NCBI RefSeq assembly: GCF_000407445.1
Contig: NZ_ASWB01000002.1
Span: 620,001-684,000, forward strand
Reading direction: 5' to 3'
Source of the DNA: Enterococcus moraviensis ATCC BAA-383
Lineage (GTDB): Bacteria > Bacillota > Bacilli > Lactobacillales > Enterococcaceae
DNA: 64,000 bases
In this document: piece by piece, positions 36,594 through 48,821 of the stretch
Layout of the letters: every line of letters begins with the position of its first letter
Numbering within the stretch: position 1 is the first letter of the stretch
The notes under the pieces: generated by a model
What the model was told of the DNA's origin: nothing
The model's database searches: none
What the model saw: only the letters and a program-made list of their open reading frames with translations
Translations under genes and position numbers: made by a program

Positions 36594-37631
36594 ATGCCTC
36601 TAATTGAATTGCAACACGTACAGAAACAATTTTCCGGAAAAAGTGGACACGTAACAGCTGTTAACGATGTTTCACTAACAGTCGAACAAGGTGATATTTA
36701 TGGAATCGTTGGGTATTCAGGTGCTGGTAAAAGTACTTTAGTCCGCTTGTTGAATGGATTAGAATTGCCAACACAAGGTGAAGTCATTATTCAAGGGCAG
36801 AATGTAGCACAGATGGCAAATCGTGAGTTACGCCAATTCCGTAAAAAAATCGGTATGATTTTTCAACATTTCAACTTATTATGGTCTAGAACGATTTTAG
36901 AAAATATCATGTTGCCTTTAGAATTAGCGAATGTTCCTAAAAACGTGAGAAAAAATCGCGCTCAGGAACTGCTAAGTTTAGTTGGTTTAGAAGGGCGTGG
37001 AGATGCTTACCCAAGTCAATTATCAGGTGGGCAAAAACAACGAGTAGGTATTGCTAGAGCATTAGCTAATAATCCTGAAATCTTACTCTGTGATGAAGCG
37101 ACGAGCGCTTTAGATCCGCAAACAACAGATGAAGTGTTGGATTTACTACTAGAAATCAATAAAACATTGAACTTAACAATCGTGTTGATCACCCATGAAA
37201 TGCATGTGATTCGCAAAATTTGTAATAAAGTTGCTGTAATGGAGTTGGGACAAATCGTTGAAGAAGGCGATGTATTAGAAGTCTTTAAACATCCTAAACA
37301 GGCGGTTACAAAACGTTTCGTTCAACAAGAATTGGAACCGAAAGAAGATACTGAAGAGTTATTGCAAGAATTGATCAAAGAGAATCCAGCAGGATTAGTA
37401 GCAACCCTTCAATTTAGTGGGGATAATGCGAATGAACCAGTTATTTCACAAGCTATCCGTAAATTTGCTGTAGACATCAATGTTGTACAAGGACAAGTCC
37501 AACAAGCCAAAGAAGGCGCATTTGGAACATTAACAGTGATGGTAACGGGAACAGCAAGTGAAGTAGAAAAAACGTTGCTATTCTTTAAAGAAAAAGAAGT
37601 TGGTTTGGAGGTGATTCACCATGGCGAATGA
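36594..37631 (+). CDS. metN: Methionine ABC transporter ATPase MetN
   Basis: 345 residues. Walker A GYSGAGKST (~38-46), signature LSGGQKQRVG, Walker B ILLCDEATSALDP, switch H in LITHEMHV. The C-terminal ~100 residues form the NIL domain that binds methionine and feeds back on transport (AGLVATLQFSGDN onward). It overlaps metP by 11 bases. The T-box upstream supports methionine as substrate. A weak TATAAT at 36551 might add a second promoter. Confidence 0.95.
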   Translation: MPLIELQHVQKQFSGKSGHVTAVNDVSLTVEQGDIYGIVGYSGAGKSTLVRLLNGLELPTQGEVIIQGQNVAQMANRELRQFRKKIGMIFQHFNLLWSRTILENIMLPLELANVPKNVRKNRAQELLSLVGLEGRGDAYPSQLSGGQKQRVGIARALANNPEILLCDEATSALDPQTTDEVLDLLLEINKTLNLTIVLITHEMHVIRKICNKVAVMELGQIVEEGDVLEVFKHPKQAVTKRFVQQELEPKEDTEELLQELIKENPAGLVATLQFSGDNANEPVISQAIRKFAVDINVVQGQVQQAKEGAFGTLTVMVTGTASEVEKTLLFFKEKEVGLEVIHHGE

Positions 37632-38310
37632 GACATTTGTTGAAAAGTACTTGGATTTTAGTCGGGTGAATCCAGAATCAATGAAGCAGGCGGCAATTGA
37701 TACGTTATTTATGACAGTTGTTGCGATGATTTTTGTTATTATTATTGGCTTTTTGTTAGGCCTATTACTTTATAGCTTGAGCCGTAATAAATCGCCTTAT
37801 GCAAAAGTTTGTTATAGCATTTTATCGGTTATCAGCAATATTTTCCGCTCGATTCCTTATATCGTATTGATCATTTTACTGATGGATTTCTCAAGAAAAT
37901 TAGTTGGAACTGGGATTGGAGCAACAGCAGCCATTCCGTCGTTGATCGTATCAGCAGCACCATTTTATGCACGACTTGTTGAAATCGCGTTCCGTGAAGT
38001 AGACAGTGGTGTTTTAGAAGCGGCAGATGCGATGGGGGCCTCTAAAATGCAAAAGATTTTTAAAGTATTGATTCCTGAAAGTATGCCAGCGTTACTATCG
38101 GGTGTGACGCTTACGACAATTACAATGATTGGATTTACTGCAATGGCAGGAATCATTGGTGGCGGTGGTCTTGGTGGATTAGCGTATCAAGAGGGGTTTA
38201 GCCGTAACAATAATACTGTTACATTAGTTGCAACAGTTTTAATCTTGGTTATTGTGTTTATTATTCAATTTGTCGGTGATCAATTAGTAAAACGATCTGA
38301 CAAACGATAA
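37621..38310 (+). CDS. metP: Methionine ABC transporter permease MetI/MetP
   Basis: 229 residues with five membrane segments. The EAA loop is EAADAMGASKMQKIFKVLIP (~137-156), which docks on MetN. GGGGLGGLAYQEGF near the C-terminus is typical of MetI. The start overlaps metN and has GGAGGTGATTCACC in front. Confidence 0.94.
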   Translation: MANETFVEKYLDFSRVNPESMKQAAIDTLFMTVVAMIFVIIIGFLLGLLLYSLSRNKSPYAKVCYSILSVISNIFRSIPYIVLIILLMDFSRKLVGTGIGATAAIPSLIVSAAPFYARLVEIAFREVDSGVLEAADAMGASKMQKIFKVLIPESMPALLSGVTLTTITMIGFTAMAGIIGGGGLGGLAYQEGFSRNNNTVTLVATVLILVIVFIIQFVGDQLVKRSDKR

Positions 38311-38346
38311 ACAATCAAAATAGAAAAACAATTGGAGGAAATAAAT

Positions 38347-39198
38347 ATGAAAAAGAAATTATTCGGTTTAGCAGCATTGGCAGTGGTCACGCTTGGACTA
38401 GTTGCTTGTGGTGGGGCAAAAGATAAAACAGATGACAGTAAATCTGCAGGATCAGACAAAGAATCTTCTGTCTTAAAAGTCGGTGCGTCTGCTTCGCCCC
38501 ATGCAGAAATTTTAGAACAGGTAAAACCAATTCTTAAAAAAGAAGGGATCGATTTGGAAATCGTTCAATTCGATGACTATATTTTACCAAATAAGAACTT
38601 AGCTGAAGGGGATATCGACGCAAATTACTTCCAACATATTCCGTACTTTAATTTACAAGTTAAAGAAAACAAGTATGATTTCGCAAATGCTGGTGGTATT
38701 CACATCGAGCCAATGGGCTTATACTCAAAACGTATCAAAGATATCAAAGACCTAAAAGATGGTGCAACGATCATTACATCAAATTCAGAATCTGACTGGG
38801 GTCGTATTATTACAATTTTACAAGATGCTGATTTAGTAACGGTTAAAGATGGTGTTGATTTAGAAACAGCAACATTTGAAGATATTGATAAAAATCCTAA
38901 GAACTTGAAGTTTGTCCATAATATCAATCCAGAAGTATTGACAACAACGTATAATAACGACGAAGCAGATCTAGTAGCAATCAATGCAAACTTTGCGTAC
39001 AGTGCAGGTTTGAATCCTTTGAAAGATTCACTTTTACTAGAAAAAGACAATTCTCCATATGTAAACATTGTAGCTGTTCGTTCAGAAGATAAAGATAGCG
39101 ACAAAATCAAAAAATTAGTGGATGCATTACACAGCAAAGACGTACAAGACTGGATTCTTGAAAAATGGGATGGATCAGTTAAACCAGTCGAAAAATAA
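38347..39198 (+). CDS. metQ: Methionine-binding lipoprotein MetQ
   Basis: 283 residues. ATG 38347 behind TTGGAGGAAA gives a signal peptide with lipobox LVAC. NlpA-family landmarks are VGASASPHAEILE, NKNLAEGDIDANYFQH, GLYSKRIKDIKDLKDG, SNSESDWGR and EADLVAINANFA. It captures methionine outside the membrane for MetNP. It is the last gene of the T-box-controlled operon. Confidence 0.95.
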   Translation: MKKKLFGLAALAVVTLGLVACGGAKDKTDDSKSAGSDKESSVLKVGASASPHAEILEQVKPILKKEGIDLEIVQFDDYILPNKNLAEGDIDANYFQHIPYFNLQVKENKYDFANAGGIHIEPMGLYSKRIKDIKDLKDGATIITSNSESDWGRIITILQDADLVTVKDGVDLETATFEDIDKNPKNLKFVHNINPEVLTTTYNNDEADLVAINANFAYSAGLNPLKDSLLLEKDNSPYVNIVAVRSEDKDSDKIKKLVDALHSKDVQDWILEKWDGSVKPVEK

Positions 39199-39230
39199 AT
39201 ATTTTTATTATCATTTAACGGAAATTTAAA

Positions 39231-39272
39231 GAGCTGAGAAATAACCATTGAGTTATTTCTCAACTCTTTTTT
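39231..39272. terminator. Terminator between metQ and hemH
   Basis: GAGCTGAGAAATAAC (39231-39245) pairs with GTTATTTCTCAACTC (39252-39266), followed by T6. It may serve both convergent genes. Confidence 0.9.
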
Positions 39273-40215
39273 AATGATTTTGAACAATTTTTTCCAAAAT
39301 ATCAATTAATTCAGGATCTTCATTAAATGGATGGATGTAACGGAAATAGTCACCACCATTTTCAATAAAATAGCCACAGTTCTCTTTTTCAATTTCTTCT
39401 ACGGTTTCCAAACAATCTGAAACAAATCCTGGAGTGAGGATCAAAATATTTTTGACGCCTGTTTTTGGTAGTTCTTTTAATGTCTGGTCTGTGGCTGGAG
39501 TCAGCCATTCTGCAGGTCCAAATTTTGATTGAAATGTACTGATAAAAGGAACATCCCCTACTCGATCCATCACCGCTTGGGTCGTTTGTTGGCAGTGTTC
39601 CAAATAAGGATCTCCTTTTTTTACATACGAAACTGGAATACCATGATAAGAAAAGATAATCTTATCCACTTTTTTTTCGGATAACGCCTGCTTAATTTGA
39701 TTTGCTAAAGCATCAATATATAATGGCTCATCATAAAATGATTGAATAAAATGCAAACTGGGGATCGCTTCAGCATTTAAATAAAATTTCGCCACTTCGT
39801 CGAAAATCGGTGCTGTGGTGGTTGTTGAATACTGTGGATACAATGGAATAACGGTTAAATCGGTCACGCCTAGAGTATGCATTTCTTGTAGAACTTCTGG
39901 AATTAGCGGCTTACTATAAGACATAGCATAACGAACGACTTGATCAGGAAAACGTGCTTGCAATTGTTCAGCTTGAGATTTCGTATAAATCAATAAAGGA
40001 GAACCAGCTTCTTCCCATATTTTTTGATAGAGCGCCGCAGACTTCTTTGGTCTAGTTCGTAAAATAATACCGTGTAAAATAGGCAACCAAATAAAACGAT
40101 TTGTATCAATTACCCGTTTATCTCCTAAAAAACGTTTTAGATACGCACGAACTTCTTTTGTTTCTGGTTTATCTGGCGTGCCAAGATTGACGATCATGAT
40201 CCCTTTTTTCGACAT
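39271..40215 (-). CDS. hemH: Ferrochelatase (coproporphyrin type)
   Basis: 314 residues. Inserts iron into a porphyrin; Firmicutes members act on coproporphyrin III. Landmarks are IMIVNLGTPDKPETKEV, YAMSYSKPLIPEVL, IFSYHGIPVSYVKKGDPY (metal-site His) and TPGFVSDCLETVEEI (Glu side of the metal site). The start at 40215 has AGAGAGG upstream on the minus strand and gives the family start MSKKGIM; the frame runs further upstream but without a ribosome site. Many enterococci lack the rest of haem synthesis, so it may act on imported porphyrin. Divergent from the SUF operon. Confidence 0.93.
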   Translation of the reverse strand: MSKKGIMIVNLGTPDKPETKEVRAYLKRFLGDKRVIDTNRFIWLPILHGIILRTRPKKSAALYQKIWEEAGSPLLIYTKSQAEQLQARFPDQVVRYAMSYSKPLIPEVLQEMHTLGVTDLTVIPLYPQYSTTTTAPIFDEVAKFYLNAEAIPSLHFIQSFYDEPLYIDALANQIKQALSEKKVDKIIFSYHGIPVSYVKKGDPYLEHCQQTTQAVMDRVGDVPFISTFQSKFGPAEWLTPATDQTLKELPKTGVKNILILTPGFVSDCLETVEEIEKENCGYFIENGGDYFRYIHPFNEDPELIDILEKIVQNH

Positions 40216-40467
40216 AAAATACCTCTCTTTAAATGGCTGGGACAAAATGTTTTTTGTTCTAGTCAAAATTTTTCTAAAATCGTTGTAAATTATCTCACAA
40301 AGATAGAAGGAAATCAAAATGTTTAGGATGATATTTAACGATATATGATGAGTAAAACATACAAAAAAGAGAAAAAGAGAATGCAATCCATTTTAGAAAG
40401 ATTCTAATTAAGTCCATTTTTTCACAAAGAAAACCTAGACTAAATAAGAATTATTCTAGTAAAGAGA

Positions 40468-40496
40468 TTGCTTATCATTCTCAATTAGGATAAAAT
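40468..40496 (+). promoter_or_regulatory. SUF operon promoter with Fur-like box
   Basis: TTGCTT (40468-40473), 17-base spacer, TAAAAT (40491-40496). TGCTTATCATTCTCA (40469-40483) overlaps the -35 and spacer. Its reverse complement matches the 7-1-7 Fur core TGATAATNATTATCA at 11 of 14 fixed positions. A weaker partial match, TGAGAACGATAA, follows near 40499. Confidence 0.55.
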
Positions 40497-40542
40497 GAAT
40501 GAGAACGATAAAATAATTATTTTAAGTTGGAGGGAATTGTAC

Positions 40543-41313
40543 ATGTCCGTTTTAGAAATTAAAAATTTACACGTATCAATCGAAGATAAAAAGATTTTAA
40601 AAGGGGTTAACCTGACGATGAAAACAGGTGAAATCCACGCAATCATGGGGCCAAACGGAACAGGTAAATCAACCTTATCTGCGGCCATCATGGGAAATCC
40701 TAATTACGAAGTCACAGAAGGCGAAATCTTGTTTGATGGCGAAAATGTCTTAGAACTTGAAGTGGACGAACGTGCCCGTTTAGGTTTATTCCTTGCAATG
40801 CAATACCCAAGTGAAATTCCAGGAATCACGAATGCTGAATTCATGCGTGCGGCAATCAATGCCAAACGTGACGAAGATAACAAAATTTCAGTGATGGAAT
40901 TCATCAAAAAATTAGACAAAAAAATGGATCTACTAAATATGCCGGAAGAAATGGCTGAACGTTACTTAAACGAAGGCTTCTCTGGTGGAGAAAAGAAACG
41001 TAATGAAATCTTACAATTATTGATGTTAGAACCAACATTTGCAATCTTAGATGAAATCGATTCTGGTTTAGATATCGATGCCTTAAAAGTTGTTTCAAAA
41101 GGCGTAAACGAAATGCGCGGTGAAAACTTTGGTGCCTTGATCATTACTCACTATCAACGCCTATTAAACTACATCACACCAGATGTGGTGCATATCATGA
41201 TGGAAGGCCGTGTGGTGAAAACTGGCGGTGCTGAACTTGCGAAACGTTTGGAAGCAGAAGGCTATGCAGGCATCAGCCAAGAATTAGGTATCGAATACAA
41301 AGAAGAAGCATAA
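40543..41313 (+). CDS. sufC: SUF Fe-S assembly ATPase SufC
   Basis: 256 residues. ABC-type ATPase of the SufBCD scaffold. Walker A GPNGTGKST, the SufC-type signature FSGGEKKRNE, Walker B FAILDEIDSGLD. ATG 40543 has TTGGAGGG before it and gives the family start MSVLEIKNLHV; a longer frame to 40495 lacks a ribosome site. First gene of sufCDSUB. Confidence 0.97.
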   Translation: MSVLEIKNLHVSIEDKKILKGVNLTMKTGEIHAIMGPNGTGKSTLSAAIMGNPNYEVTEGEILFDGENVLELEVDERARLGLFLAMQYPSEIPGITNAEFMRAAINAKRDEDNKISVMEFIKKLDKKMDLLNMPEEMAERYLNEGFSGGEKKRNEILQLLMLEPTFAILDEIDSGLDIDALKVVSKGVNEMRGENFGALIITHYQRLLNYITPDVVHIMMEGRVVKTGGAELAKRLEAEGYAGISQELGIEYKEEA

Positions 41314-41327
41314 GGAGGACAAGATAA

Positions 41328-44300
<2,973 letters not shown>

Positions 44301-44309
44301 AAAATTAGT

Positions 44310-44468
44310 GAGAAATCAAATAACTCGAAACTAAACGTTTGATTCTCAACCTAAATTAATCAGTGAGAAGTCAAGCAGGTTCTCGGCTGTTTCCTAAAAT
44401 AATCAAAATCCAAAAAGCGGATTGTGCTTATTTTAGTCCAACAGCTCGAACCTAAACGCTTGATTCTC
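44310..44468. repeat. Two imperfect palindromes between sufU and sufB
   Basis: GAGAAATCAAA/TTTGATTCTC bound a short copy (44310-44347). GAGAAGTCAAGC/GCTTGATTCTC bound a longer one (44365-44468) whose inner arms also pair (AGGTTC/GAACCT, GCTGTT/AACAGC, CTAAAATA/TATTTTAG). The right arms of the two copies are near-identical direct repeats (44321-44354 and 44442-44475). It could be a transcript-processing or attenuating structure, or a small mobile repeat. Confidence 0.6.
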
Positions 44469-44495
44469 AACCTAAGAAAGTGAGCGTGAGATAAT

Positions 44496-45890
44496 TTGAG
44501 TACTGTACCTGAGTTAGAAGAATATCAATTTGGTTTTCATGATGATGTGAAACCGATTTTCAGTACGGGAAATGGACTAACAGAGGAAGTTGTTAGAGAA
44601 ATTTCACGTAAAAAAGAAGAACCAGAATGGATGTTGGAGTTCCGTTTGAAATCATTGGAGCAATTCAACAAAATGGCTATGCAAGAATGGGGACCAGATT
44701 TATCTGATATCGATTTTGAAAAAATCAAATATTTCCAAAGAGCCAGCGACAAACCTGCTCGTGACTGGGATGATGTACCAGATAAAATCAAAGAAACCTT
44801 TGAAAAAATCGGGATTCCAGAAGCAGAACGTGCCTATCTAGCTGGAGCTTCAGCGCAATATGAATCAGAAGTTGTCTACCACAACATGAAAGAAGAATTC
44901 CAAAAATTAGGAATCATCTTTACAGATACCGATTCAGCGTTGAAAGAATATCCTGATATATTCAAAAAATATTTCGCAAAATTAGTCCCACCAACAGATA
45001 ACAAATTAGCAGCACTAAACTCAGCAGTTTGGTCTGGTGGAACGTTTATCTATGTGCCGAAAGGCGTTCGTGTGGATGTGCCATTACAAACCTACTTCCG
45101 AATCAATGCGGAAAACACAGGACAATTTGAACGTACGCTGATTATTGTAGATGAAGGCGCAAGTGTTCATTACGTAGAAGGCTGTACAGCACCGACGTAT
45201 ACAAGCAATAGTTTACATGCAGCGATTGTTGAGATCTTTACTCATAAAGATGCCTATACACGTTATACAACCATCCAAAACTGGTCTGATAACGTTTATA
45301 ACTTGGTAACAAAACGTGCCAAAGCTTATGAAGGCGCAACAGTTGAGTGGATCGATGGAAACTTAGGTGCTAAAACAACGATGAAATACCCAAGTGTTTA
45401 TCTTGATGGAAAAGGTGCTCGTGGTACAATGCTTTCAATTGCATTTGCTGGCGAAAACCAAATCCAAGATACAGGGGCGAAAATGATTCATAATGCACCA
45501 AACACATCAAGTTCGATCGTTTCTAAATCAATTGCCAAAGACGGCGGTGAAGTGAATTACCGTGGTCAAGTAACGTTTGGTAAAGACAGTGCTGGCTCGA
45601 TTTCGCATATTGAGTGTGATACGATCATTATGGATGATAAATCGAAATCTGATACGATTCCGTTTAATGAGATTCATAACAGTCAAGTGGCGTTAGAGCA
45701 TGAAGCGAAGGTTTCGAAAATTTCGGAAGAGCAGCTTTATTACTTGATGAGTCGTGGGTTGACTGAGGTTGAGGCGACTGAGATGATCGTTATGGGATTT
45801 GTGGAGCCGTTTACGAAGGAATTGCCGATGGAGTATGCGGTTGAACTTAATAGACTGATTTCTTATGAGATGGAAGGGTCTGTGGGTTAA
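44496..45890 (+). CDS. sufB: Fe-S cluster assembly protein SufB
   Basis: 464 residues, the core scaffold subunit. Landmarks are [23 protein letters not shown] (split over ~169-191), [33 protein letters not shown] and [14 protein letters not shown]. The start is TTG 44496, giving [13 protein letters not shown]. The last seven codons (MEGSVG, stop) recur downstream at 49747 and 59956, suggesting the 3' end of sufB is an insertion target. A 195-base gap with palindromes separates it from sufU. Confidence 0.96.
   Translation: MSTVPELEEYQFGFHDDVKPIFSTGNGLTEEVVREISRKKEEPEWMLEFRLKSLEQFNKMAMQEWGPDLSDIDFEKIKYFQRASDKPARDWDDVPDKIKETFEKIGIPEAERAYLAGASAQYESEVVYHNMKEEFQKLGIIFTDTDSALKEYPDIFKKYFAKLVPPTDNKLAALNSAVWSGGTFIYVPKGVRVDVPLQTYFRINAENTGQFERTLIIVDEGASVHYVEGCTAPTYTSNSLHAAIVEIFTHKDAYTRYTTIQNWSDNVYNLVTKRAKAYEGATVEWIDGNLGAKTTMKYPSVYLDGKGARGTMLSIAFAGENQIQDTGAKMIHNAPNTSSSIVSKSIAKDGGEVNYRGQVTFGKDSAGSISHIECDTIIMDDKSKSDTIPFNEIHNSQVALEHEAKVSKISEEQLYYLMSRGLTEVEATEMIVMGFVEPFTKELPMEYAVELNRLISYEMEGSVG
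45870..45890 (+). repeat. sufB 3'-end repeat, copy 1
   Basis: ATGGAAGGGTCTGTGGGTTA plus final A. Near-copies lie at 49747-49767 and 59956-59976. Confidence 0.65.
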
Positions 45891-45903
45891 CCTTTTAATA
45901 TGT

Positions 45904-45941
45904 GCTAGGAACACTGATATATCAGTGTTCCTAGCCTTTTT
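45904..45941 (+). terminator. SUF operon terminator
   Basis: GCTAGGAACACTGATA pairs perfectly with TATCAGTGTTCCTAGC (45904-45935), followed by CTTTTTAATTTT. Confidence 0.95.
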
Positions 45942-46134
45942 AATTTTAGGCGAATCATTAAAGGGTATGTATTTTCACTCATTTAATATTTTATGTGCAT
46001 TATTATTTATAATTTCTTTATATTTATATATAAGTATTCATTTATAGTTCCTTTTTAATCCATTTTTCATATTTATAGTTTGTCTATTATATGATAAACT
46101 AAATTATACAATATGATAATTAAGGAGGAACAAA

Positions 46135-46425
46135 ATGGCTATTAATAGTAATTCAAGTATTGCCGGTGGTATTTCGGCTTCTTTTAGTCAGTCTGCTAGC
46201 GCATTAAATAGTATAAGTGTTTCTGTATCAGCTTCTAGCACCAATGTTTCTGGCAATGCACCAGCTGTACAATCAATTAATAACTACCAACAAGGATTAG
46301 CAGCATTATCTACTAGTGTTGTTTCTGCGGGCGATAATATTCATTCCGTTGCGAAAGAATTTGAACGAATCGATCAGAATATTGCGCAATTGACAAAATT
46401 TAATTTTCCAGGAGGGTTGTCATGA
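46135..46425 (+). CDS. T7SS helper protein, TIGR04197/DUF3130 family
   Basis: 96 residues, low-complexity Ser/Ala-rich helical start (SNSSIAGGISASFSQSASAL) and a C-terminal helix VAKEFERIDQNIAQLT. This matches the TIGR04197 (SACOL2603) family of small helical proteins encoded before LXG toxins; in streptococci such Lap proteins bind the LXG helices and target the toxin to the T7SS. AAGGAGG precedes the ATG. It overlaps the next gene by 4 bases. Confidence 0.8.
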   Translation: MAINSNSSIAGGISASFSQSASALNSISVSVSASSTNVSGNAPAVQSINNYQQGLAALSTSVVSAGDNIHSVAKEFERIDQNIAQLTKFNFPGGLS

Positions 46426-46808
46426 GTCAAGTCCAGAAACAACAAGAATTTGATCAAAAAAATTATCAGTTCAGGATTCGTTTGGAACAACTCCAAGAGG
46501 ATCAGTTAGATATTAGAAAAGAGCAACGCTACATAGAAGAGCAACAAGAAGAATTTTTTCAACTACAACAACAAGAACAGGCTGTTTATGATTTTGTCTT
46601 AGGAAACTGTGAAGCAGACGAGCGAGCTTTCTTTGAAGAAAGAGGAGATGAGGGCCTTCATCTCGCTAAAAAAGCCCAACGAGAATTTGATGAACAACTC
46701 CTTCAGCTAAAAAAAGATGAACGTACATTGTTTGATCAAGAAGAAAATCTAATGGCAGAACAACAAGCTTTTTGGAAGAAGCCGGAGGCCAAAGAAAATG
46801 GGTCTTAA
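46422..46808 (+). CDS. T7SS helper protein, DUF3958-like
   Basis: 128 residues, almost all coiled coil rich in Gln and Glu (RLEQLQEDQLDIRKEQRYIE and QQEEFFQLQQQEQAVYDFVL). Position between a TIGR04197 protein and an LXG toxin is that of DUF3958 Lap partners. It overlaps both neighbours (4 and 11 bases), so the trio is translationally coupled. The ribosome site GGAGGG lies just before the ATG. Confidence 0.75.
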   Translation: MSQVQKQQEFDQKNYQFRIRLEQLQEDQLDIRKEQRYIEEQQEEFFQLQQQEQAVYDFVLGNCEADERAFFEERGDEGLHLAKKAQREFDEQLLQLKKDERTLFDQEENLMAEQQAFWKKPEAKENGS

Positions 46809-48099
46809 ATTTTACGTGAGTGAAGCACAAGCACGATCATCACAAGCTTCTCAATTGACTAATCAAGCAAATCAGGCTATTACATCATTACAAGCAAGCA
46901 TTCAACTGTTTTTATCTGCACCACTTTCTAGTAAGGCCTACGATTCAGCGAAAAGCTATTTTATGGTTGCTTATACACCGTTATGTCAATCTGCTATAAT
47001 GACAGGTGAAGCGTTGGAAAGTGCGCATAAAAAGTTTCTTAGTGAATATCAAGGAACAGTAAGTGGGATTGATACAGATGAAGATTTGATTTTAGAAGAG
47101 ATCAATCAGTTTGAGCAGTTAAAGCAGCGTATAGATCACCAAATGAGTACAGCTAAAACACCACGACCAGACTTAGAACGGAGATATATCAATGCCTGTG
47201 AAAGTATTGATAAACGTCGAGAAAAATTAGAAAAGTTTCATGCCTACGATGATCAATCAGCAAGTTTCTTTTCAGATTATGAAGCGAGTCAACAAGAATT
47301 TAATACAGGTTTGGCGCAGGTAGCCAATTCTAAAGCGTGGAATCCAGCAACAGGGACTTTTGATTTGAAACGTTTAGACATGATATGGGCAAAACCTATT
47401 CATACACGTTGGAAGCAACGTGAAAAAATGAAACAACAAGTGAAAGATGCACGAGTAAAACAAGCAATTGGTCAATTAGATGGATATGAAATCGTTAAAA
47501 ATGAATTAGGTCATTGGTATCTAATGAAAAATGGTAAAATTGTTTCACCAGATAAATATCCAGAACTATATGCACAATTGGAAATATGTAAGGATTCTTT
47601 AAATGAAGATCAGTACAGAATCCAACAAATAAAAATAATGAGAAATGAAATGCCCCTTGCTCCTGGATTTGGCGGCATATTAGGGAATTTAGGAAAAGCT
47701 GGAAAAATAGCGGATGCTATTAAAAAAGGGACTGGAGTGCTTAAAGCAGGGCAGTCTATTTCGGATATAATAAATAATGCACCTAGCATTTCATTGAGTG
47801 GTTCTAGTACTGATGAAGTAGAGATTGAAATACCTAAAAATGTGCAAAGAAAAATTAAAAAGCTTTCTCCAGAACAAAAAAAAGCATTAGATGATGCTTT
47901 AGATAAATTGAAAAAGGGAGAACTTGATGGTTCTGGTTTGAATGATCACGCTTTAGGACACAACAGAAGTGGTGAAAGAGCTATTGATTTAAAAGGTGTG
48001 GGGAAAGGAAGAGGTCAAGGCAGAATAACATACGAACGAGATAGCAATGGAAATATTAAAATTACTGATATTACGACGAAACATGATTATAAAAAATAA
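46798..48099 (+). CDS. LXG polymorphic toxin of the T7SS
   Basis: 433 residues. The N-terminal LXG domain (~1-200) is helical (FYVSEAQARSSQASQLTNQA, and YDSAKSYFMVAYTPLCQSAI). A middle linker holds a glycine-rich hydrophobic stretch APGFGGILGNLGKAGKIADA (~285-305). The last ~90 residues from IEIPKNVQRK are the toxin tip; HALGHNRSGERAIDLKG, GQGRITYERDSNG and KITDITTKHDY resemble the strand pattern of RelE/ParE-fold RNases. That assignment is a guess from pattern only. No signal peptide. The next gene is the presumed immunity gene. Confidence 0.85.
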   Translation: MGLKFYVSEAQARSSQASQLTNQANQAITSLQASIQLFLSAPLSSKAYDSAKSYFMVAYTPLCQSAIMTGEALESAHKKFLSEYQGTVSGIDTDEDLILEEINQFEQLKQRIDHQMSTAKTPRPDLERRYINACESIDKRREKLEKFHAYDDQSASFFSDYEASQQEFNTGLAQVANSKAWNPATGTFDLKRLDMIWAKPIHTRWKQREKMKQQVKDARVKQAIGQLDGYEIVKNELGHWYLMKNGKIVSPDKYPELYAQLEICKDSLNEDQYRIQQIKIMRNEMPLAPGFGGILGNLGKAGKIADAIKKGTGVLKAGQSISDIINNAPSISLSGSSTDEVEIEIPKNVQRKIKKLSPEQKKALDDALDKLKKGELDGSGLNDHALGHNRSGERAIDLKGVGKGRGQGRITYERDSNGNIKITDITTKHDYKK

Positions 48100-48113
48100 G
48101 GATGGATTATAAA

Positions 48114-48455
48114 ATGAAGATGGAACATATATTAATAGAACTCTTTTTGGACGATGATGTGGACTTGAATCAAGATTTGGAAAAAGGCGCAAAACTTAAA
48201 GATCTAATTGAATCAAGTAAAGGATGCACTATTGTAGAACATGAAATAGCATACGCTGGAAGAAATGGCTTTGTCCATGGTGTGGAAGATTGTATAGGAT
48301 TTGGAGGAGAGATGGATATCGATTCAAATGTTGAGAATGCTAGTGAAAAGAGGAAATTCTTAGTCAGCTTATGGGAGAAAATATGTAAAGAAAAAATAGA
48401 TGAAGCTTATGAAGAATATATGGATTTGAAAAGTAAGTATCTTAAGGAAAATTGA
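48114..48455 (+). CDS. Presumed immunity protein for the LXG toxin
   Basis: 113 residues, strongly acidic (LIELFLDDDVDLNQDLEKG), with a helical C-terminus. It directly follows the LXG gene. AAGGATGG at 48098 fits ATG 48114 better than ATG 48102. An acidic soluble protein would suit neutralising a basic RNase-like tip in the cytoplasm. No family recognised; function rests on position. Confidence 0.6.
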   Translation: MKMEHILIELFLDDDVDLNQDLEKGAKLKDLIESSKGCTIVEHEIAYAGRNGFVHGVEDCIGFGGEMDIDSNVENASEKRKFLVSLWEKICKEKIDEAYEEYMDLKSKYLKEN

Positions 48456-48568
48456 TTTTGCAAGGGATGTTTTTTATTATTTTATCATTAAATTTATTAA
48501 TGACTCTGAGCATGAAATTACAATTTTGAATAAATAATGAAAGTTAACCAAGCTAAAATAGAAAAAAA

Positions 48569-48602
48569 CAGAAATCTTAAGTTAACAAGATTTCTGGTTT
48601 TT
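48569..48602 (+). terminator. Terminator after the LXG module
   Basis: CAGAAATCTT (48569-48578) pairs with AAGATTTCTG (48587-48596), then GTTTTTA. The remaining gap up to 48821 shows no supportable gene. Confidence 0.82.
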
Positions 48603-48821
48603 ACATATATGGCGTTAAGTATTCAGATTTGTATTAGATACGATAATGTGTGTTCAAAAGTGAGCCCTAAAGCAACGGAGATTTGAGCTTGTTAAGCAGG
48701 GAATAAGGTATCAGACAGACAAATTGAAAGAACAGTTCTAAGAAAATAGATATTTTATAAAAAATCAATATAGCTATTTTTTCTTACGCTTGGTATGATT
48801 AGGTAAAAAGGAGAATTAAAA

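Noticed and set aside
39271-40386. Longer ferrochelatase of 371 residues
   Set aside because: The extra N-terminus is hydrophobic and unlike the family, lacks a ribosome site, and the internal start at 40215 has both site and family sequence.
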